A stretch of DNA of 64,000 nt, from contig JBLLNP010000001.1 of NCBI GenBank assembly GCA_048058975.1, positions 248,001 through 312,000 on the forward strand, read 5' to 3'. How positions within the stretch are numbered: position 1 is the stretch's first letter; the number at the start of each line of letters is the position of its first letter. This stretch comes from RHLJ01 sp048058975 (GTDB lineage Bacteria > Bacteroidota > Rhodothermia > Balneolales > Balneolaceae). Positions 63,031-64,000 of this stretch are shown in pieces. A program made the translations under genes and the position numbers. The notes below the pieces were generated by a model that was not told the DNA's origin, did not search any database, and was given only the letters and a program-made list of their open reading frames with translations.

Positions 63031-64000
63031 ATGAAATACGGACTATTAAAGAAGAGCTGGCTAGTACCCTGTTTTCTGAGTGCATTCCTGATTTTTCCGG
63101 CTGTAAAACAAGCCAAAATGCAACTTCAAATAATACACCTCCAACATCCCGTTCCGGAAAACCTGGAGGAAGTGGCGGAGACGTGAAAAAGTTTTCAGAA
63201 ATTATCACAGATAAAGCAGTTTCCGATGAAGGGCTTTTCAATGTGCACAAAGTCGAAGACAAATATTACTTCGAGGTTCCTGACTCTTTACTTGAAAGAG
63301 AAATGTTATTGGTTACCCGTGTTGCTGGTTCAACTCAGAACTTAAGTTTTGGTGGTGCCGGACAAAAAGCTCGCGGGCAGCAAGTTGTACGCTGGCAGCG
63401 AAAAGAAAATACAATTATGCTTCGCCATGTTTCTTTTTCGAGTGTAGCAGATGAAGATGATCCGGTGTATAAGTCCGTTCGTAATAACAACTTTGAGCCT
63501 GTTATTCATACATTTGAAATTGCCGCAGACAAAACAGATAGTACAGGCTTGGTATTTGATGTAACAAAGCTATATACATCAGATATTCCATTACTTAGTG
63601 GTTTAAACGACTTCCAACGAAGAAATTTTCAGGTTCGTCGATTAGACGGAAGCCGAAGTTTTGTAGAGCGAATGGCGAGTTATCCTAAAAACCTGGAAGT
63701 ACGCCACGTACTTACTTACGATGCAGGTTCCCCACCGGATGATGGTGTGACCGGAACTATTTCTTTGGAGGTAAACCAGTCGATGTTATTGTTGCCAGAA
63801 GAGCCGGTTACTCCAAGAAACTGGGATATTAGAGTAGGATATTTTTCTATTGGCCAATATGATTATAGCTCTGAAGAGCATAAAGCAGCTACAAATCGCT
63901 TTATTACACGATATAATCTGGTTCCTAAGGACAAAGAAGCTTACCTGAGAGGAGAGCTTGTGGAACCAGTTGAGCCAATTGTTTACTATTTGGATCCTGC
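63031..64000 (+). pseudogene. DUF5117-type zinc metalloprotease lipoprotein, 5' frameshift, runs off the right edge
   Basis: The main frame is open from about 63096 to the window end and codes FSGC (lipobox, Cys at 63102-63104), a Gly/Ser linker and KKFSEIITDKAVSDEGLFNVH ... FEVPDSLLEREMLLVTRVAGS ... GQKARGQQVVRWQ, the pattern of DUF5117/DUF5118 zincins exported in this phylum. The only good start, ATG 63031 with a signal peptide (KKSWLVPCFLSAFLIF), is in another frame. One extra T in the T5 run at 63092-63096 would join them. Zinc motif lies beyond the window. GTG 63183 would give a protein without a signal. May be a sequence error or a phase-variable run. Confidence 0.7.

Noticed and set aside
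1..64000. Idea that the whole organism reads TGA as an amino acid
   Set aside because: Several intact host genes end in TGA with no sensible extension (for example those ending at 26926 and 49664), and the element's own integrase ends in TGA inside an ATGA overlap.

Overview
The window comes from a low-GC Gram-negative bacterium of the Bacteroidota / Balneolota / Rhodothermota type. The evidence is a SusC/SusD pair, an ECF sigma - FecR - TonB-receptor cassette with an STN domain, a GldC homologue, a secreted haem protein with a NYPNPFNP-type C-terminal sorting domain, many lipoproteins, and one TAnnTTTG-type promoter element (23763). Host genes use TGA as a stop (for example the permease ending at 26926), so the host code is standard. 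A genus cannot be assigned from the sequence alone.

Layout. 1-5520 is the right end of an integrated element, all on the minus strand: tyrosine integrase, a coupled unknown gene, a small HTH protein, a RepA-like ATPase, an unknown gene, then a separate two-gene unit (HTH-type protein plus primase) that runs off the left edge. The element abuts the 5' half of a tRNA-Arg(ACG). In the two-gene unit the reading frames are interrupted three times, always by TGA and never by TAA or TAG, and at least one TGA sits where relatives appear to have an aromatic residue. The unit has its own sigma70-like promoter and a good ribosome binding site. This is the most unusual thing in the window: possible UGA-to-Trp recoding or readthrough limited to one replication operon.

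5.5-23.5 kb is chromosomal: Na+/solute symporter, ahcY with a TlpA-like lipoprotein, lhgO, an ECF sigma / 42-aa membrane peptide / FecR / TonB-receptor operon, a universal stress protein, a secreted cytochrome-like protein, recN, a four-helix-bundle gene inside inverted repeats, rluD, a frameshifted GyrI-like gene, a serine hydrolase, an NTF2-like protein and a membrane AraC regulator. 23.5-37.3 kb holds PadR with an MacB/FtsX permease, a beta-barrel protein, an APH-like kinase, gldC, a MEMO-family protein carrying an in-frame palindromic repeat, nth, a hybrid histidine kinase, an M1 aminopeptidase and an ankyrin protein.

37.3-50.4 kb holds katG, an FKBP lipoprotein, the three-gene pnt transhydrogenase, two paralogous lipoproteins built from 3-5 copies of a two-Cys GNWE repeat, trxB, a DUF4342 protein, comM, a second four-helix-bundle gene inside inverted repeats and a 29-aa membrane peptide. 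50.4-64 kb holds priA (with a depleted zinc site), a GCS2-CBS fusion with an AstE-like deacylase, scpB, rluB, a hydrolase, susC/susD and the start of a DUF5117-type metalloprotease whose lipoprotein signal is out of frame by one base in a T run.
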